From the NCBI RefSeq assembly GCF_900109375.1, contig NZ_FOAB01000001.1, forward strand, positions 186,001 through 250,000: a stretch of 64,000 bases of DNA, given 5' to 3'. The translations under genes were made by a program, and so were the position numbers. The DNA is from Aquimarina amphilecti. GTDB lineage: Bacteria; Bacteroidota; Bacteroidia; Flavobacteriales; Flavobacteriaceae. This document shows positions 57,001-64,000 of this stretch, piece after piece (within the stretch, counting starts at the first letter, position 1; every line of letters starts with the position of its first letter). The notes under the pieces were generated by a model. The model was given only the letters and a program-made list of their open reading frames with translations, made no database searches and was not told the DNA's origin.

Positions 57001-59491
57001 TTGGAAATCTCCGTATACTTCTACTCACGATGGTGTTTCAAGTAATATGAAAGCATCGCCTAATGGAGGAGTTTTTGCAGGTGCCATAGCAAGGGCTATT
57101 GGTATGAATGAATTAGAGTCATTTTATACAGAAATACAAAACTTAACAATTGGAGAAACTTACAGTATAGAGTTTTATCAATCTAACGCTACTGGAAGGT
57201 TTGATGTTTCTGAATTAAAAGAAGAAGCGAGATGGAAAGTTCTTTTTGGTGATCAGATACAGTATTCTTCATATATGGAAGTTACAGAAAACCCTATCTG
57301 GCAAAAACATACGTTAGATTTTGTTGCTAATAGTGAAGAGATTAGATTAGAGTTTGTAGCTTCATCTGCAAATCGAACGAGTTCTACATCCTATGTATAT
57401 ATGTTAATAGATGGGATAAAGTTTTCTCAAACTAGCGGAGACGGAAGTGAATGTCCTGACGATGTAGTATATGAAACGCAAAGTTTCTGTACTATGATTA
57501 ATTATCCTAGAGTGTCAGATTTGATAGCACCAGAAGGGGCAACGGATGTTGTTTGGTATAGTTCGGAGATAGGTGGAATAGAATTTGATCAGGATGATTT
57601 TCTTGCTTTAGGTAATCCATTCCTACCGGTTGTAGATGTTTATTGGGCAGAAAGCTCACAATATATAGGGCGTAAACCTGTACGGGTCATATTAGATGAA
57701 GGTATACCAGTAGGATCGGGGATACAAGTATTCTCAATTGGTGATAATGCAACAATCGCCGATTTGGAAGTTACAGGAAATAATGTATTATGGTATGATA
57801 GTCCAACTAGTCAAGAGCCATTACCAATCTCAACACCGTTACAACATTTAGGTGTTTATTATGCTGAACATAATGGATTAGATTGTAGATTGGTTGTAGA
57901 TGTAAGAATAGAAACAATTTCTCCAGAAGTAGAAGGAGTGCAAATATTCTGTGCTTCGGACTATCCGACTGTAGAGGATTTAGTGGTTACTCCTACAGAT
58001 CCAACCTATTCGACAAGTTGGTATGCTTCTCCAGAAGGAGGAACGCCTTTAGCTAATAATGTCATTTTAATTGATGGGAATATTTATTATGCCAGTCAAA
58101 ATGATGGTAATGCAGAAAGTGCACAACGAGCACCTGTTTTTGTAATTGTTAGAGATGTAGCAGCTCCTACAGGACCAACGGTACAAACAGTATATACCAA
58201 TGATACCGGAACAGTTAGTGACTTAATTGCTTATGGATTTGGAATTGTTTGGTATGATGGGAATGGTGTAATATTATCACCGGATGAGCCTTTAGAAGAA
58301 GGAGGTATATATTATGCAAGTCAAACAGATTTCTCTGGTAATTGTTTAAGTATAGATAGATTATCTGTACGAGTTTCTATAAGTCCAGAGCTTCCACCCG
58401 AGTATTTTAGTTGCGAAAAATTCAGGCCACAACCTGGAGACAGATATGTAGTTAGTGGTTGGGCTAAAGAAAGTGGAGTTACAATTACTGCTACTGATAC
58501 TAAAGGTTTTTCTGAAATCAATGATAAATTTATTGATCTATTAAATCATTTAAGAGATCTAATAATTACTCAAACTCCAGTACCAAAGGTATATATCCCT
58601 TCTCCTGAGGATAGAATTTATGATGAATTAGTCCCTTATATTGAGACTACAGGAATCGATAACCTAACGATTTATAATTTACAGCCCGTTAAAGAGAATC
58701 AAGGTGGTTTTTATAGAACAGTTGGGTTCTCATTTTCTTTTGATGAAGCAGGCAATACTGGGTTTACTTATATGAATCCTGTTAATGTATATGAATGGGG
58801 AATTTCTTTTTACCGTTATCCAATGGTTAATGTCAACCAAGTAAGTGAATCAGGTGAAATTACAGGTCCTATGGAAATCACTTTTAATCGTTTGACTAGT
58901 TGTTCTACAGGGGTATGTCTTGAAACGAATTTCAAATATCGTTTTAATGCTAATGGAGTTACACCTGTAAATATAAATAGTAATAACAATTATAGAGTAT
59001 CCAATATTCTTAAAGAGACGGTAGATTTTAATACGTATGTTCCTAATCCTGATTATCAAGCAATGGATTATGCTAATTCATTATTAAAAATTACCTATAC
59101 GGACAGAGAAGGAGTTGAGTTGCCAGAAGGTGCATCTGTAACTTTTAGACCAAAAGGAAATATTATTGATGGATGGCAACGTATTTCTGCAGACTTTAGA
59201 ATACCTAATAATGCAGAATTTATGACTGTTTCGTTACAAAGTGAGGATACTAATCTGAATGTATATTTTGATGATATTAGATTTCATCCTTTTGATAGTA
59301 ATATGAAAACTTTTGTATACGATCCAGAAACACAAAGATTACAATCCGAATTAGATGAAAATAATTATTCGACTTTTTATGAATATGATATAGAAGGCGG
59401 TCTAATTAGGGTTAAAAAAGAAACAGAAAGAGGTGTGTATACAATTCAGGAAACTAGATCTGGGAATTCTAAATTAAATAGTAATGAGTAA
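48059..59491 (+). CDS. Giant leucine-rich-repeat / Ig-like adhesin-like protein (3810 aa)
   Basis: It has a signal peptide (about 1-33, ending VVTAQ). There are four plant-type LRR blocks with the 24-residue unit LTGSIPxxLGNLxNLxxLxLxxN (about 7, 16, 12 and 9 units; residues ~85-285, 450-860, 1030-1320, 1490-1720). Each block opens with a cap (ALIDLYNSTDGDNW type) and is followed by an Ig-like domain (NSYQWYKNNIIIPGAT type). Four ~365-residue units follow (about 1838-3133), each with a DGSFE jelly-roll-like domain and a TEQRFC-type Ig-like part; the last is partial. Further Ig-like domains and a jelly-roll-like domain lead to the C-terminus, which ends in a YD-type stretch (YSTFYEYDIEGGLIRVKKET). 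No T9SS sorting domain. The gene overlaps the next by 8 bp. A surface adhesin or binding shell is likely. Confidence 0.85.
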   Translation: MKFFKKNINTKSIGQRLIVLLVLLFNIGVVTAQVSPEERQALIDLYNSTDGDNWTNTVSGNKPWLINDPTSLVSDWFGVVVENGSLTKLFLPNNNLTGNLPPSIGDLINLRDFSMSRNVLTGSIPSSIGNLGNLDSLLLAFNMLTGSIPSSISNLINLRSFNLSNNGLTGIIPDTIGNVTSLSSLILNGNELNGDIPASIGNLNNLSSLNLSFNSLTGSIPSSIANLGELRGLIVNDNNLSGVIPFGNGDLPYLGNFSISNNNFEGSIPFVNPISPTDFYGLTFAIDGNAFVFKDFEVNFPFYVENFMMLQYSPQTKVDESQTVSVVVNGSITLSSAALASPNNSYQWYKNNIIIPGATSKDLVINDATDADEGAYHFIATNSIVTDLILTRNPITLTVIPAVNTCGVSEAEKQALVDLYNSTNGPNWTSNNNWLSDTPVCDWTGVTVEDNKVTGLYLFGGGVSGPLPNSIGDLIYLKSLTITRSVGLTGGIPSTIGNLTQLESIDLSSNLLTEPLPAELGNLLNLRGVNLYRNRITGSIPASLGNLTNLVSLSLGENALTGSIPPELGNLVNLTGLNLFQNQLTGSIPSSIGNLTNLVTLALSRNGLTGAIPISIVNLTKINTLDISSNNLSDPIPPELGNMINLTGLNLYRNKITGSIPVELANLTNLVSLSLGENQLTGSIPPELGNLVNLTGLNLFQNQLIGTIPNELGDLVNLTGLNLGRNGLSGSIPSELGNLINLEGLGLNSNNLTGSIPSSIGNMSSLININLFRNNLSGPIPNELANLANLTFLSIESNQISGQIPVGLGNLTNLKTLYLSSNQIEGPIPDTLADLPNLEIFGIQANQINGKIPSGFATSASNGVFKNFQLSRNELVFVDFESDYNVYKNNLTTFSYLEQSKVDEIETISATIGESITLSTNNLTSSNNTYQWFKNNVAIPGATTKDLVINNVSDNDAGVYHFTASNSIITDLTLVRNPITIEVGCGVSESEKQALIDLYNSTNGVNWRNNTNWLTDEPVCDWFGVTVSNGKVTKLTLALNDVAGPLPNNFSDLIHLESVTFERNSLTGTIPSSIGDMSNLTFLHLGSNQLTGEIPASLGNLTNLVTLSLYRNGLTGSIPSEFGNLENLEAMHLHESQLSGTIPASIGNLTKLKQLRLYINTLEGPLPSELGNLSSLEVLHLERNRITGEIPTSFGNLSSLQEFNLGNNRLSGNIPTELGNLTNLINLRLFWNSLEGEIPSELSNIPGLETISLTRNALTGEIPLSLATISTLKFLDITTNNITGSIPASFGQLPNLNHLGIAQNNLSGKIPSEFGTLTDSDILNVLGLQQNNFVFSDFETDFQTYQSNLTTFNYLLQAKVDQEETRSVPLNGTITLTSTALTSTNNSYQWFKDGTAITGATSKDFVITNATDTDAGIYHFTATNNIVTDLILERNPITLTISEDTCGVSESEKQALIDFFNATGGNDWVRKENWLTDTPVCDWYGVTVENGTVTELRFLFENNLVGEIPGEKIVLLSNLISLQFRSQSQLTGNIPKELGQLNELKVLSLRQNSLSGEIPIELANLSNLENLSLDTNALTGTIPTQLGSLSNLKQLDLFRNQITGTIPLELGQLSNLGFLRLFGNQLTGTIPPELGQLSQLVQLNLSSNQLTGFIPNELGQLGQLDALGLGNNELTGSIPSELSNIDVLRAITVERNNLSGVIPSDIAQLSNFDFFYFIDNNFVFSDFENEHVSYQSNVSNYQYNRQSKVDQEETIEVQIGGSVTLSTTQLTSPNNTYTWYKGEDVLVETTLPQITIDNITSADLGEYYFTATNSVVEGLTLTRNKITLALGVTDPDGCDVLEDVVDGSFESCSTSAGIIGTTIQNNDLSCSDFDTPGNLIYTWKIDPNNEDNLGEITSLIQPSPEGGVFASCRVYQPQSSFPSIIINALEKELEVLEIGAEYEISFYQSNGGFYGATTEFEASWRVSWADGLGNSQVSPAMLVKGGIAGNTSERPNWDLVKIRFTAPDTFLKLNFVPVVPSHNSVDNGVLVHLLLDGITVNKIDGCDDSITEQRFCGEYETLPTIGDLVTPILGTTITWFDGENSDAALLPPTVLTDNTVYWARSNNDPLLPRVGVRVILENEFPTAPSTQVFNADDNPTVNDLQATGSNIQWYLSELEGSPLSSATPLTNNTSYYASENNGLCRLQVVVTVNTSGNEDCDILEGIADGSFENCLAVANPISEENFNRTIDCSNWDLTGNFPLNPLIQSSVSTWVVDGNSSNTTESQFSQHISTSPDGGVFTSSFLEIQRRLVNGEGIKTTVNGLSIGVEYIVSFYQSNGGSFDDPNGIAVFSDPKWQVSFGNEVKFGSSLNIRPISDITESIPWEKVELRFTATTSEQVISFTPSVSYPDEAIFVEGASFHLLIDGIKVSRVDGDCNNNITEQRFCEESEIPVTVGDLISPISGTTVTWFDGENSDAAFLPEEPLVNDYIYWASSNNDPLLARVGVKVILDSGTPTGLDNQAFNAVDNPTVADLQVVGSNIQWYLSEEGQTPLTNSTTLINNTFYYAAEGSNSCRLQVLVTINTSGDGDCDLLEGVVDGSFQDCALVAGSTLQSGFNNNISCSNWEPVGIDPNTIPSTWIVDLSDSGSSLDPVMTSEVRQSPDGGIFASALVTHGRGASNVIKSQGFKTTLSNLEIGATYTVSFYQSQGGGFDTFGNTTVPNIENVLAQWQVFFGNEVKNSSLIPIQSISEISIAPVWEKQEITFVPTETEQELNFVSFGSLINVVENVFYYNLLIDGIKLTKNGEDCNDDITEQRFCILNGDITIGDLQSPFADDTASWHLTALDKALILPEYVIPESGIYWAESNDNSSLPRIPVNVILDDQIPTGDTVQIFDEVDSPTVADLQVMGDNIQWYLSENGEIPLTNTTSLIPNTYYYAATGESSCRLKVLVRFNTIDNCNILSTFADGSFEECFADASTSGHNHDITCGNWVNGKGTADSWKSPYTSTHDGVSSNMKASPNGGVFAGAIARAIGMNELESFYTEIQNLTIGETYSIEFYQSNATGRFDVSELKEEARWKVLFGDQIQYSSYMEVTENPIWQKHTLDFVANSEEIRLEFVASSANRTSSTSYVYMLIDGIKFSQTSGDGSECPDDVVYETQSFCTMINYPRVSDLIAPEGATDVVWYSSEIGGIEFDQDDFLALGNPFLPVVDVYWAESSQYIGRKPVRVILDEGIPVGSGIQVFSIGDNATIADLEVTGNNVLWYDSPTSQEPLPISTPLQHLGVYYAEHNGLDCRLVVDVRIETISPEVEGVQIFCASDYPTVEDLVVTPTDPTYSTSWYASPEGGTPLANNVILIDGNIYYASQNDGNAESAQRAPVFVIVRDVAAPTGPTVQTVYTNDTGTVSDLIAYGFGIVWYDGNGVILSPDEPLEEGGIYYASQTDFSGNCLSIDRLSVRVSISPELPPEYFSCEKFRPQPGDRYVVSGWAKESGVTITATDTKGFSEINDKFIDLLNHLRDLIITQTPVPKVYIPSPEDRIYDELVPYIETTGIDNLTIYNLQPVKENQGGFYRTVGFSFSFDEAGNTGFTYMNPVNVYEWGISFYRYPMVNVNQVSESGEITGPMEITFNRLTSCSTGVCLETNFKYRFNANGVTPVNINSNNNYRVSNILKETVDFNTYVPNPDYQAMDYANSLLKITYTDREGVELPEGASVTFRPKGNIIDGWQRISADFRIPNNAEFMTVSLQSEDTNLNVYFDDIRFHPFDSNMKTFVYDPETQRLQSELDENNYSTFYEYDIEGGLIRVKKETERGVYTIQETRSGNSKLNSNE
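48340..53200 (+). repeat. Four coding blocks of 72-bp leucine-rich repeats
   Basis: Within the 3810-codon gene, 72-bp units encoding the 24-residue LRR occur at about 48340-48880, 49430-50640, 51160-52010 and 52545-53200. Copies can be nearly identical in protein (SIPPELGNLVNLTGLNLFQN at about 49750 and 50110) while differing at many synonymous bases. The duplications are therefore not very recent, and the protein sequence has been held by selection. Confidence 0.9.
53570..57459 (+). repeat. Four ~1.1-kb coding repeats (DGSFE / TEQRFC units)
   Basis: Units begin at about 53570, 54656, 55769 and 56876, each at a Cys codon followed by a Leu/Ile-rich strand and ADGSFE or VDGSFE/Q. Each has an FYQSNGG strand, LLIDGI(K/T), a TEQRFC motif and a TVxDLQxxGxNIQWYLSE segment. 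The fourth unit is diverged and shorter. Consecutive units are 1086, 1113 and 1107 bp apart. Confidence 0.85.
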
Positions 59492-60221
59492 ACGTATTGT
59501 TATGAATAAAATGAGACTTTATAACTTATTATTTCTAATTGTAGTACTGATCCCTTCAAGTGTATTGAGTCAAGAAAAAAATGACTTAAAACCAATTTTA
59601 GAAAATGTTATGGATTTCTATGAAAATACAGCAAGGTATACTGTAGAAATCGAACAGACATTGTTAAGAGGAAAGTCAGGAACTAATATATCAGAAAATT
59701 ATAATGGGAATTTTATTAAGGATAAAGGGTATTCTAAACTTATTTTGTTAAACTCTGAAGTTATTCAATTCCCAGGAGTTCGTCTAATTATTGATCACGA
59801 TAATAAAGCAATTGAGTATAGTAAGACTCCGATAGGACCATCTACTCCGATTGATTTAAAAGGTTTTTTGAAATATTATGAAGGTTCCTCATTGAAGAGT
59901 AATGATAAGCAATGGATTTGTGAATTAACAGTAATTCCATCAGCTGCATTTGTCCCTAGTGATAAGATTTTATTGTATGTCAATAAAGATCTTAATTATG
60001 TCGAGAAACAAGTTTTATTCTTGAGTAGAAAACTTCCATTTAAATTAAAAGATGGTACAACCGAGGAAGATTTTGGTAGGTTAGAGATAGTATTTAAACA
60101 TGATCTTAACTTGTCTGATAAGGTAAACGATAAATTAAGCAATTATATATCGAAGACAGGAAGTAACATGGCTCCTGTAAAAAAATATAATGGATATCAG
60201 ATAGTAAACCTATCTAATTAA
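59484..60221 (+). CDS. LolA-like exported protein
   Basis: A 245-residue protein. The ATG at 59484 overlaps the LRR gene stop; in-frame ATGs 6 and 9 codons later would give shorter leaders. A signal peptide spans about 10-30 (LFLIVVLIPSSVLSQ). The mature part has a LolA/LolB-like layout: an N-terminal helix (LKPILENVMDFYENTARYTVEIEQ), then a run of antiparallel strands (GNFIKDKGYSKLILLNSE, RLIIDHDNKAIEYSK) and a helical turn. No lipobox. LolA-like folds bind lipid or hydrophobic segments in the periplasm. Sandwiched between the two giant genes, it may chaperone one of them. Fold call is moderate, role inferred. Confidence 0.55.
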   Translation: MSKRIVMNKMRLYNLLFLIVVLIPSSVLSQEKNDLKPILENVMDFYENTARYTVEIEQTLLRGKSGTNISENYNGNFIKDKGYSKLILLNSEVIQFPGVRLIIDHDNKAIEYSKTPIGPSTPIDLKGFLKYYEGSSLKSNDKQWICELTVIPSAAFVPSDKILLYVNKDLNYVEKQVLFLSRKLPFKLKDGTTEEDFGRLEIVFKHDLNLSDKVNDKLSNYISKTGSNMAPVKKYNGYQIVNLSN

Positions 60222-60256
60222 TAAAAAATTAATAGTAATTCTCACTATAAAAAAAT

Positions 60257-63200
60257 ATGAATACTAAAGCTTTACATAACGGATTATTATTCCTTTTGTT
60301 TTTCATTGGTTCTATTGGTTACGCTCAGAATGAAGATGTTTATACCGCAACTCAGTTAAATGATATCATAGACAATTCTAATGGCACTTTAGTTTTTGAA
60401 GAATCAGAATTGCCTAATGATAATATTCTTGACGTTAATGCTATGACATATATGGCATTGAGTGTTAATGAACAATTGGGCGTTGCATCTTGGTTTAGAT
60501 TTTCTTTGGAATTAGAAGTTACTCCATTATTTCCGATGGGAGAACCTGTAAAAACAATTGTTTTAGAAGTAGAAAGTAATAATATTCCTGGTTCAGGAGG
60601 AAGCTTAACCAATATCAATAAACATTTATTGAGAGATATTTATGGTGCTAATATTAGAATTATTAATACTACCTATAAAGATTTAGATACTGATAGTGCA
60701 GAGCAAAATAATGTATCAGTTCCTGAAAATGTATCACTTAAGGTAGGTTTTGACGCTGATCGTTATTATAATTTAGATCCAACAAATGCTCCACAAATTT
60801 CGGTACCAACCCCTCAGGATATAACAAGTTCTAAAGCAGTAAATATAAGTTGGACAGCCGTTTCTGGTGCTATTAGTTATGATGTAGAGTGGACTTGGGT
60901 TGATAATTATTCTCATGATTTTTCGACACAATTACGACCTGAACAAATTAATTTTTCTACAAGAGATTTTGAATTAGATAATACAAGAATTCAAACTGAT
61001 CAAACAAATTATTCAATACCACTGATTTATTCAAAAGGATATATCATCTTTAGAGTGCGTGCAGTAGGTAAATATCTGGAAGATATTACAAAATATAAAT
61101 ATGGACAATGGAGTAGTGGTAGTGATGAGAAACAAAAAGTAGGAGATTGGGCACCATATATTGTAGAGGTTACCGAGGATCATGAAAATAATAAAAACTG
61201 GCAGTTTCAAGCGAGTTATGCAGAGGAAGGTAAAAAGAAAGAAGTAGTTAGTTATTTTGATGGAACTTTAAGAAATCGTCAAACAGTTACTAAGATTAAT
61301 AGTGATGATCATGCAATTATTGGTGAGGTGATTTATGATGGACAAGGAAGACCAGCAGTTGAGGTATTACCAGTTCCTGTAAATGAAAATGAAATTCGGT
61401 ATTACGAAAACTTCAACCTAAACGATGCGAATGCTCCGTATAGTTATCAAGATTTTGATACAGAAGATAAAATTTCACCAAATGAAGTAAAAACAATTGG
61501 GATGTCTGATGCTTCTGGAGCTAGTAAATACTATTCAGGAAATAATGATATAGCAACTCTTTTTAGGGATCGTATTGCACAAGCAAGTGGGAAACCATTT
61601 TCTCAGATAGAGTATACATCTGATAATACGGGTCGAATTAAAAGAAAAGGGGGAGTTGGATCAGATCATCAGTTGGGAAGTAAACATGAGATGCGTTATT
61701 ACTACGGGAAACCGAAACAAAAAGAATTAAACAGACTTTTTGGGTATAATGTAGGTAATGAAATTCATTATAAGAAAAATATTGTAATCGATCCTAATGG
61801 ACAATCAAGTGTTAGTTATATTGATCCACAAGGAAGAACAATTGCTACTGCACTAGCAGGAGGAAGTCCAACAAGTTTGGTGCCGCTGTTTGATGAAACC
61901 AACAACGTCTTACACGAAGAACTTTTATTTAATCTTTTTGAAGACCCTAAAAGTAATGCGAACTATGTAACAGGTAATTTTGGAGCATTAGAAGATGCAA
62001 AGTTATATACTTCTCAACAAGTAAATGCTGCAGATCTTACAGATTATTTCTTTGAGTATGCCTTAGATGCTACAGAATTACGATTTTCTTATGAATGCGT
62101 TAATGGAACAAACGCATATCCTTACGTATATGATCTTCAATTAGATGTAATGAATGATGTAGGGGAAACATTACTTCCTAATACTATCAATACTACGGTT
62201 ACAACTGAAGATGGTTTATCACTATTTTTATTAGAGGAAGAAGTAGAAGATATGGAAGCTGGTTCTTTTGGTGTTGCAAAGTTGTTAAAAGTTAATAAAG
62301 AGAAGCTAGAAGAGTATACAGAAGATTATATCGCTAGGATTACAGATTCTACAAATGTGGAGTGTTATGTAAATCCGTCTCCATTTTCTCCAGAAGCCAC
62401 TCTAGATGGATGTTCTATTGAAAATAAGGAAGAGTGTATTAATGCTATTCTTATGGGACTATCAGTTGATGGCGCAAGAAATGCTTATATAAGTCAACAA
62501 ATTGCTGCCTATCAAGATTTTTCTACTACAGAGGAGCTTCAATTATTAGAACAACGTTTTGCTAGAGAATTTGATTTGTTATTAGCTGCCTGCGAAGATG
62601 CTTTTGGAACAGATGGTATTAGTACTGATGGAACGGACGATCAAGATGAGGTAATTAAAAATTCTATTTCGTGTAATAATGATAAAGATGGATTAGTAAA
62701 AGACATGAGTATTGCAGGTCAGTATGGAATGCAGTTTATTGCTGAAGTTGATGATCAATTAGAAGAATCACGTATTTGGGGCAATTTAGAACCACTTAGT
62801 ATTTTTAACCCTAGTAATATTTTATTTAGTGCTAATGGTAAAAACTGGAGGAACCCTTTTCATTATGAAAAGGATTTAGGATCAGATAAAGGGCATTATT
62901 ATGATGAAAATGGCTTTATAAGTTATATTAGGGTAAAAGATAATGGAAATGGAACTTATGAGCCTGCACTAATAGATGATCCACAAATAGATTTTGATTT
63001 AATACCTACAGAACAAGAAGGATACTATAATGTAGAACCTCAATTTGTGGCATTTGATAAGATTGATGACTTAAGAAGTTATTGGCAGAATTCCTGGGGA
63101 GAATCGCTGATCGTGTATCATCCAGAATATATCTATTTAGAGTATTCTTTTGGAGTATGTGCAGAGATAAGTAATATTGGTACTTCACTTAGAATGAATA

Positions 63201-64000
63201 GTGATGGTTTTAATAATTATATAAGTGGATTAGAAACATATGCAGAAGCAGAATTAGAGTTTAATGTATTCGCAGGACCTAACGTATTGGTAAATAATGA
63301 TCCATATTTCAAACAAAGTATTACAAATTTTGAGATAGGTAGTAGCTACACGAATCGTGTTAATTTAATGGAGCACGCATTAAACACTGATTACGATAGC
63401 TTTGGGACGTCTATGCTTCAGGTTGCATATAATACAGCGATTTGTAACAGTATATCAGATTGTAATAACAATTTTTCATCATTTAGTGGGTTAACTGGAG
63501 CTATAAATAACCTCTCTGAATCTGATCAAAATAGAGTATGGCAAACCTATAGGTCGTATTATCTAGCGCTAAAACAAAAGATCCAATTTGTTTTATCCTC
63601 GCTATACGCATATAATAACGGATTTTATAATACCTGTATTGGTGCTGATGAAGCGCCAGCATCATTAGTAGCGGTAATTTCGGATTATCCACAAGCAAGT
63701 GCAATTAATGGATTGTTTAGTCAACCATCGGATAACCTATGTAATGCAAATGGAAATGAGTTGTATCTGGAAAAAGAAAAGCGTTTTCCACCAATAGATG
63801 ATTTATATAATTCGGGTCAAGATGCAGCAGATGTAGTGCAAGAAACTATTAATCAGGCTAATTACGAGTATTATATTAATACTGGTATATGTCCAATGGC
63901 TAGAGACATGGAGTTGTATCTTAATGGATTGGCGACGGAACTTGATGATGAAGGAGAACCAATTTCTTTAACAACTTCTAGAGAATATAAAGGCCAGTAT
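60257..64000 (+). CDS. DUF6443/RHS-type giant protein, N-terminal 1248 residues (3' end outside window)
   Basis: An open frame from the ATG at 60257 to the window end with no stop (exactly 1248 codons). It has a signal peptide (about 1-23, FFIGSIGYAQ). An N-terminal beta domain is followed by an FN3-like domain (about 180-300, SSKAVNISWTAVSGAISYDVEW). A DUF6443-like region follows with VVSYFDGTLRNRQTVTKIN, EVIYDGQGRPAVEVLPVP and SSVSYIDPQGRTIATALAG. These are RHS/YD-like features found in the N-terminal part of large Bacteroidota RHS proteins. The RHS core and any C-terminal toxin or variable domain would be beyond base 64000. It lies 35 bp after the LolA-like gene, same strand. Confidence 0.82.
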   Translation, partial: MNTKALHNGLLFLLFFIGSIGYAQNEDVYTATQLNDIIDNSNGTLVFEESELPNDNILDVNAMTYMALSVNEQLGVASWFRFSLELEVTPLFPMGEPVKTIVLEVESNNIPGSGGSLTNINKHLLRDIYGANIRIINTTYKDLDTDSAEQNNVSVPENVSLKVGFDADRYYNLDPTNAPQISVPTPQDITSSKAVNISWTAVSGAISYDVEWTWVDNYSHDFSTQLRPEQINFSTRDFELDNTRIQTDQTNYSIPLIYSKGYIIFRVRAVGKYLEDITKYKYGQWSSGSDEKQKVGDWAPYIVEVTEDHENNKNWQFQASYAEEGKKKEVVSYFDGTLRNRQTVTKINSDDHAIIGEVIYDGQGRPAVEVLPVPVNENEIRYYENFNLNDANAPYSYQDFDTEDKISPNEVKTIGMSDASGASKYYSGNNDIATLFRDRIAQASGKPFSQIEYTSDNTGRIKRKGGVGSDHQLGSKHEMRYYYGKPKQKELNRLFGYNVGNEIHYKKNIVIDPNGQSSVSYIDPQGRTIATALAGGSPTSLVPLFDETNNVLHEELLFNLFEDPKSNANYVTGNFGALEDAKLYTSQQVNAADLTDYFFEYALDATELRFSYECVNGTNAYPYVYDLQLDVMNDVGETLLPNTINTTVTTEDGLSLFLLEEEVEDMEAGSFGVAKLLKVNKEKLEEYTEDYIARITDSTNVECYVNPSPFSPEATLDGCSIENKEECINAILMGLSVDGARNAYISQQIAAYQDFSTTEELQLLEQRFAREFDLLLAACEDAFGTDGISTDGTDDQDEVIKNSISCNNDKDGLVKDMSIAGQYGMQFIAEVDDQLEESRIWGNLEPLSIFNPSNILFSANGKNWRNPFHYEKDLGSDKGHYYDENGFISYIRVKDNGNGTYEPALIDDPQIDFDLIPTEQEGYYNVEPQFVAFDKIDDLRSYWQNSWGESLIVYHPEYIYLEYSFGVCAEISNIGTSLRMNSDGFNNYISGLETYAEAELEFNVFAGPNVLVNNDPYFKQSITNFEIGSSYTNRVNLMEHALNTDYDSFGTSMLQVAYNTAICNSISDCNNNFSSFSGLTGAINNLSESDQNRVWQTYRSYYLALKQKIQFVLSSLYAYNNGFYNTCIGADEAPASLVAVISDYPQASAINGLFSQPSDNLCNANGNELYLEKEKRFPPIDDLYNSGQDAADVVQETINQANYEYYINTGICPMARDMELYLNGLATELDDEGEPISLTTSREYKGQY

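Overview
The window is an AT-rich bacterial chromosome segment from a Bacteroidota organism, most likely a marine member of the Flavobacteriaceae (Aquimarina-like at a guess). The evidence is a secreted protein with a type IX secretion (T9SS) C-terminal sorting domain, Bacteroidota-type LptD and TamB, -7 promoter boxes of the TAnnTTTG type, frequent TTG starts, and very large RHS-related and leucine-rich-repeat proteins. I saw no rRNA, tRNA, CRISPR array or insertion sequence.

Positions 1-27015 are mostly chromosomal housekeeping. They hold a DUF885 peptidase (cut by the window edge), a SnoaL-like protein, a GNAT-like protein, a T9SS cargo protein, a phytase-like lipoprotein, rsmE and tsaD, a TamB-like protein, pfkA, and a cupin. 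A gene-poor stretch (13232-14166) contains a decayed ferredoxin-like gene and two strong hairpins. It is followed by a RidA-family gene, lptD divergent from a cell-wall amidase, an MCE/MlaD protein, a three-gene Fe-S electron-transfer cluster, a conserved 161-residue protein, a glycosidase/serine-hydrolase fusion, and an aldo/keto reductase.

Positions 27389-38768 form one tightly packed, apparently polycistronic locus for a type II secretion / type IV pilus-like machine. Its order is MORN-repeat protein, a GspK-like large pseudopilin, two minor pseudopilins, GspF/PilC, the likely major pseudopilin, prepilin peptidase, GspE/PilB ATPase, secretin, PilM/PilN (GspL)-like, PilO (GspM)-like, FN3-like lipoprotein, and PilP (GspC)-like. 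The likely major pseudopilin has its own promoter-like sequence and an 18-bp palindrome ahead of it.

Positions 39154-64000 are a second run of same-strand genes: an OmpH/Skp-like membrane protein, a YadA-head-like repeat protein, a lipoprotein, a 2077-residue RHS-associated surface protein, a 3810-residue LRR/Ig-like protein, a LolA-like protein, and the first 1248 residues of a DUF6443/RHS-type protein that runs off the window. A bipartite DNA element, GTAACAT-N9-TAATGACACTTAC, occurs at nearly the same distance (218 and 212 bp) upstream of the first gene of both runs. The giant proteins that end inside the window show no T9SS C-terminal domain. Together these points suggest one co-regulated system: a secretion/pseudopilus machine and its giant surface or secreted products. 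That functional link is inference.
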